DNA of 64,000 nt from Melastoma dodecandrum. Lineage: Eukaryota > Streptophyta > Magnoliopsida > Myrtales > Melastomataceae. Under the pieces are notes generated by a model. It was not told where the DNA came from. It saw nothing but the letters and a program-made list of their open reading frames with translations, and ran no database searches. Position numbers and translations under genes: made by a program. Location of the stretch: contig JARUPY010000290.1 of assembly GCA_029817715.1 (NCBI GenBank), forward strand, positions 2,480,001 to 2,544,000, read 5' to 3'. Shown here in pieces: positions 59,001 through 64,000 of this stretch. Each line of letters starts with the position of its first letter. The stretch's first letter is position 1.

Positions 59001-59527
59001 GGAGTAATTTGGAAGCAGAAATGTTTCAGTTGTGTTCCTGGTTCATACTCTTGGTTATTATAATTTGTGAGTCTGTGCACTGGCTTTTTTTCAGAACCCA
59101 AGTACTACTTGTTGAAGAAATCTGTAAGTAATGCATTTGGATATTGTTTTCTATCCAACAGATATTACCCAATTATTATACTTCTCGTAGATTTTGAAGA
59201 ATGAGATAGATGATCAGTTTTGTTCTGTCTTGCTGTAACGTAGTACTGATCTTTTTGTTGTTTGAAGTTAACAACTATCTCAGTGATAGTGATGTTCAGT
59301 GCCAACTGTAATACTGGTGGCAATGTGTTCATGTTAATTTCTTCGCCCCTTCAATTTTCCCATTGCCTCAACATACACGTGGCATTTCTTCTTTATGATT
59401 ATTTTGGAAGCTCTGTTTGGTCTCATTCTGCTTCCAGTGCTTTTTTTTTTTAAATTCTTGTTCTTTTGTTTTCTTTGAAATGATAATATTTATCATGTCT
59501 TCTGGTGCGGCTTTCGTTGCAGAGAAA
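56091..59527. other. Long T-rich spacer / probable 5' introns of the HD-Zip gene
   Basis: 3.4 kb without a supported coding exon. TTCGTTGCAG at 59511-59520 is a good 3' splice site just before the HD-Zip IV ATG, so at least one leader intron is likely; how far upstream the first exon lies is unknown. The T-rich composition is intron-like. The first few hundred bases are the PORR 3' UTR. Confidence 0.5.
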
Positions 59528-62500
59528 ATGGAGGGTCATGATGCTCATGGGAATCCCAGGAATCGTGATAATGAAGGGGATGACAACAGGTCAGAAGGTG
59601 ATATCTCTGAAGCAGAAGTTGTAGTGCAGGATGACGACGAACAGCAGAATAAAAGGAAGTACAAACGCCATACCCAGTTTCAAATTGAGCAACTTGAAAG
59701 GTATGAAATAGTACTTTAGTCTGTTGTGCATTTTTTCGGTGGAATTCTCCTTATTTGAGAATCCAAATTTATCATTTTCATTGTTTGTGTGGTTAGTCTC
59801 TTTCACCGTCACCCCCATCCAAGTAAACAGCAAATGCTTGAACTAGCTAACAGGGTCGGTTTAGAAGCCAAGCAAGTTAAATTTTGGTTCCAAAACCGAA
59901 GAACACAGGAAAAGGTCAGAGAGCCCTGTATATTTGAAGCTTTATTTGCTTAATACCCTTTCCAGGAAAGTTCTGATGACAATCCAGTTTTTGTGCATCT
60001 TTTGTTTTGTTTTTTTCCTCATTTTTCATTCTTTATATTTCTTTTAAATTTTCAGTTTTATCTTGGCATCAGGTGAAAGACGAGCACCTTATGATTCGCC
60101 AACTTAGAAAGGATAATGATAGATTGAACCATTTAATTAATAGCGGTCTGGTCAGCTCAACATGCAGTGATCATGGTTGTCCTCCATTCTCAAGTTTCTC
60201 TGTTCCGGAGCACTCCAACAAAGAACAGCAAATGAAGGCTGAATCTGTAAACCTGAAGGATGCGACTGACTACTTAGTTGCTGTTGCGAGGTCCTTGGGA
60301 AAGCTCACTTCTAGTAGTGCTTTTCCTTCTAGCTCTTGTATCTCAATCAGTGAGGTCGATCTCTCTGGGAAACAGAGAAATGTTGATACCCCAACTATTG
60401 TTGGCAAGACTTTGCATATGGGACCTGTTCCAGGAGACCGTAAACCTGTTACTTCCTTTGCTCCTTCAGTAGGGACTTTGACTGGATTGTGTAGCAGCAC
60501 AAGATATCCTAAAAAGGTTGACATCTTAGAGGCTGCTGTATCTGCTATGGATGTTGTGATAAAGTTAGCAACACAACCCAGCGAACCCCTCTGGTCCTGG
60601 TCTATTTCCGGAGAAGAAGTATTGAATTATGAAGAGTACGCGAAAGTATTCGATGGTGCTGGGATGGCACGAAGTGGTGCAATTGCTGAGGCATCAAGGC
60701 ACACTGCCGTGGTGCCCATGGACGGCTTCACTATTGTAGAAACATTGATGGATGTGGTATGGCGTTGCACATTTTTCTTGGTACACTTTGAGAGATAGGT
60801 TTTGAAAATTTATTATCATCTCCCTTTTCCTTAACAGGCAAACTAATTGCTGTTCTTTACTTGGAAAGACGATATGGTTTGTTTTTCCCGCAGAAAAAAT
60901 GGATTGGAGCATTCCCCTCCATTGTTGCTAATGCATCCATTGTTGACACAATATCCAGCAGCCCTGGAACCAGGAATGGAACTCTCCAATTGGTGCGTTA
61001 TAGCTCTTACTTATTTGTCTCTCTTTTTTAGTGTGTAGAGTCGATGCTGATTGCTTCCCATTCTAGATGAATGCTGAATGCCAAGTGCTTTCTCCTTCGG
61101 TATCTATCCGCCGAGTAAGATTCCTCAGATTATGCTGGCAGCATGAGGGATTCTGGTCAATCATAGATGCTTCTTTTGAAGATAATTGGCATGCAGCAGT
61201 ATCTTCCAACTGCAGAAAGCTGCCTTCTGGCTGCATTTTGCAAGATTTGCCTAATGGTTGCTGCAAGGTGATCTCGCCCTTCCTCTGTCCTGCATGTCCG
61301 TGCTAGATGTGGTAGATTCATCTTGTCTTGACAATAACTCTGCAAGTGACCAAATTTTTGTGGAAATTAAAAATTGTTCCTTCAAAATGACCTTTGGCAG
61401 AAGGATAGCATGATGTCCTTGTTTCTTGATATGTCGTTTTGTTAGTTTCCTCAATCTCAATTAGGTTCTAGACAGAGTTGTTTTGAATTGGGTTGAGTAA
61501 TTGAGTCCTTGCCATCTCACAGCTACTGATGCTGGCATATGTAGGTCCTGCCTACAACTCATTGAGTTACTTATATTGGCTAGTAATGACAACCTCATTT
61601 CTTTTTTTTCCTTGGTAATTGGGATTCCATTACAGAGATAGCAAATTAGAATACTCATGACTATGCCATTTCGTACAGATTGGATGGGCAAGTCCAAATT
61701 CTACTCTCTTATTGATTTTCAGAATTACATTGATAGGGGTTAGGACATAAAATTCTTAAACATCTGGGCGGATGATGCAATTGAGACCAGTACATTTTTC
61801 TGTCACTAACTTAAGTCTTGAACGAACTCCAAGATGTTTATATTGAGTTTTAAGATTATCCCTTGAAATAAAATACTGAATTAATTTTAGAAATTGAAGA
61901 CCTCTTTATAGCTTAGATTTCATGTATTGTTTGTGGCTATTCCTCTGGGTTGTCACACAGAATGTCTGTATGGCTAATCCTCAATTGTCTTTTTTTTCCC
62001 TCTATCCATGTTTCGCAATGCTTGGGCTCTTTTTTTTTTCTCCTGTGTTTTTGACATAAATGTCTGGCAGTCTGACTATCCTTAGATAATGACATGTTGA
62101 ATTGCAGGTCACCTGGATTGAACACTTGGAACATAATGGAGCTGGTATCCATCCTCTTTTCCGTGATGTATTAACTTCCGGTGTGGCATTTGGTGCCAGA
62201 AGGTGGGTGGCCTCACTACAGAGGCACTGCGAATTCTTAGCGTTGGTCATGCGACCTTCCAGATGTGGCGCTCGCATTTCGGGTATATTTGCGTCTTGTG
62301 TTTTTTTTCATGAGATCGTTGGCAGTTTGATCACTCTATAGCACTTTTGAAACAGGATTGAATGACCTGGGGAAAAGGAACATCATCAAACTGGCGCAGC
62401 GTATGACGGATCTCTTTTACTCAGGAATCTGTTCTTCATCAAGAAGAAGGTGGGAGACTCTCCATTCTGGAAACAACTGTGTGAGGCTGATGCTGCGTAG

Positions 62501-63160
62501 AAATATCGGCGGGCCTCTTGAGCCTGCTGGGATGTTATTGAGTGCGACCGCTTCTATCCGGTTCCCTGTTAAGCAGGAAATATTGTTCAATTTCCTATCC
62601 GATCACAACAATAGAAATGAATGGGACACATTATCCAACGGTAGGTCTATGCAGGAGATCCTGAACATAGCCAAGGCTCCAGGACACAAGAACCATGTCT
62701 CCATTCTCCAAGCCAATGTAAGTCGTAAAACTACCGTTCACCCAAGAATGGAAATTCGTTGACTGTAGCTAACTATGGTTTGGTTGGGTTCCTGTATCTG
62801 CGGCACAATCTTCAGGGGGTTGACTCCGGTCAAGCAAGCATGGTCTTGTTACAGGAAGCCTGGACTAACGCATGTGGATCTTTGATTGTTTATGCTCCGG
62901 TCGACTCCTTGGCAATTAATGACATGATGATGGGTGGAGACCTGGGAACGCCAACCCTCCTGCCATATGGATTCACAATCTATCCATTCGGTTCTTCGAG
63001 TTCCCCGACCGGCACTAGTGGATGCTTTTTGACCATTGGATTTCAGGTTCTCTTAAGCACCAGGAGTGACACACAGCTCATACCCAAGCTGGTCGAGGCC
63101 TCACGCGGCCTCATCTATTGGACAACCTGTAAACTCAAAGCTGCCATGCGCCTCCCTTAG
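59528..63160 (+). CDS. HD-Zip class IV homeodomain transcription factor
   Basis: Nuclear regulator of epidermal (L1-layer) identity, trichomes and cuticle. Eight coding exons: 59528-59700, 59797-59914, 60073-60756, 60894-60992, 61067-61267, 62108-62282, 62356-62717, 62816-63160; 2157 nt, 718 residues, phases consistent. An acidic N-terminus is followed by a homeodomain at about 40-100 (KYKRHTQFQIEQLE, then VKFWFQNRRTQEK), an interrupted leucine zipper (MIRQLRKDNDRLNHLI), a START lipid-binding domain about 200-430 (VETLMDV, NGTLQL, NGCCKVTWIEH) and the START-adjacent domain to the end. The order is diagnostic; ROC8/HDG11/HDG12-type relatives fit in length. The usual CxxCGGP loop after the zipper reads CSDHGCPP, and the C-terminus (LVEASRGLIYWTTCKLKAAM) is diverged from the normal VQKIKAAL ending. 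Likely functional. Confidence 0.93.
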
Positions 63161-64000
63161 GCATGCCCTTCTCATTCCGAAAACCTGGTCATCCAGCGTT
63201 CCCTTTCGATGCAGTCAGACTGTTTTAAATAAGCTGTGCTCTCCTAGCCGACGTTCGAGTTAGGAACTGAACTTTGTCCTCCGAATCTGCATTATTGTCG
63301 AGGTTTTTCTCATGTCGCGAACTTTACAAAGATAGCTGCTGTCTGTTTGCGAAGAAGTTGCTCAGGATGACTTGGGAGCCGATGATGACCAGCAGAGACA
63401 GGACAGGCGGAAGTTGGGGGTGGGCGCAGCAGGTTGGTACGAGGATTGTAGGCCAACAGCAGTGTCTACCTTGACCTCGTACCGAGGAAGCATTGAGGTT
63501 GACCCATGCGTGTTGGTGTTAGATTGACCTGAACACTTAAAAGGGTTAGTTGGCTTCTAGGGAGGCCCAGAAGCACATAACTAAAAAAAGGGTAGTCAGT
63601 TGGGCTATGTGATTTCTAATAATGTAAAATACTTTCTTGTCAAGACAAAGTTCCTTTTTCCCTTTCTAATGAGGAGGAGAAGAATCGTTTGGGGAAGAAG
63701 AAACGTGGCTACCTACCTAATAAAAAATCACACCATGAATCGAACTACAGGCAGCGCAATCTTCCCTTCTCTTCAACCTCATCCTCCCAAACTCCTTGGA
63801 AAACCATGTTTGACTCGACTGCCCATATTGGCCATCCCAATAATACAATTTAAAAAAAGAACCTAGTCAGTCGACGTGAGGGAAAGTTCTGTAAACGAAT
63901 GATTGGGACTGACATCGTGATTCTTCCACAGTCATGCATATATTATTCAAAAGGGGATGATAAAAAATAATAATAATAATAGCCTGATCCATCCATATCC
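63161..64000. other. Downstream flank of the HD-Zip gene
   Basis: Presumed 3' UTR, then unassigned sequence. A frame at 63600-63866 has no recognised family. (AAT)n-like run near 63968-63982. Confidence 0.5.

Noticed and set aside
62718..62815. Reading the 62759-63160 frame from its upstream methionine
   Set aside because: 62718-62815 is best read as an intron (AAT|GTAAGT ... TTCAG|GGG), since START-adjacent domain similarity resumes only at GVDSGQAS.
1..64000. tRNA, rRNA, CRISPR or organelle-derived inserts
   Set aside because: No B-box-like GGTTCGAATCC in a cloverleaf context, no rRNA-like stretch and no regular spacer array were noticed. This was read by eye, not by a search tool.

Overview
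The window is nuclear DNA of a flowering plant. The evidence is spliced genes with GT-AG introns, plant-only families (CYP81-type P450, CrRLK1L and LRR receptor kinases, PIP-type peptide precursors, MRG, PTEN2, PORR, HD-Zip IV) and plant transposons (chromovirus, Tat-type gypsy, hAT, Mutator-like, foldback MITEs). A eudicot is likely; the species cannot be read from the sequence. Genes lie about 5-10 kb apart with repeat-rich, AT-rich spacers.

Layout. 1-1321: 3' part of a CYP81-like P450. 2556-5096: intronless CrRLK1L receptor kinase. 7093-12871: Ty3-gypsy chromovirus with both LTRs and a perfect 5-bp target duplication, coding region decayed. 12872-15500: unexplained sequence with a long G run. 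15512-15793 (-) and 17617-17937 (+): two divergent small genes for PIP/PIP-like secreted peptides. 19587-24495: MRG histone-mark reader in eleven coding exons. 25483-27926: LRR receptor-like pseudokinase. 29334-31276: a patch of three non-autonomous elements. 32284-36258 (-): PTEN2 phosphatase, twelve coding exons. 38596-40014 (-): papain-type protease with two adjacent in-frame stops. 40225-43214: complete hAT transposon with an open transposase frame and a perfect 8-bp target duplication, inserted about 210 bp upstream of the protease start. 44375-45715: ARM-repeat gene fragment between long inverted repeats, read as a Pack-MULE. 46205-46514: foldback MITE. About 47.8-54.5 kb: decayed Tat-lineage retrotransposon and its 3' debris. 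54693-56090: PORR organelle RNA-binding protein. 59528-63160: HD-Zip IV transcription factor.

The genes do not form an operon-like system. The best functional theme is signalling: two receptor-like proteins and two secreted peptide precursors of the damage/immunity class lie within 25 kb, but no ligand-receptor pairing can be claimed from position. The most interesting points are the divergent PIP pair, one member with two embedded peptide cores; the captured ARM gene; and the protease, which has both a promoter insertion and a nonsense doublet. Exon boundaries were placed by eye from splice signals, reading-frame phase and family similarity.
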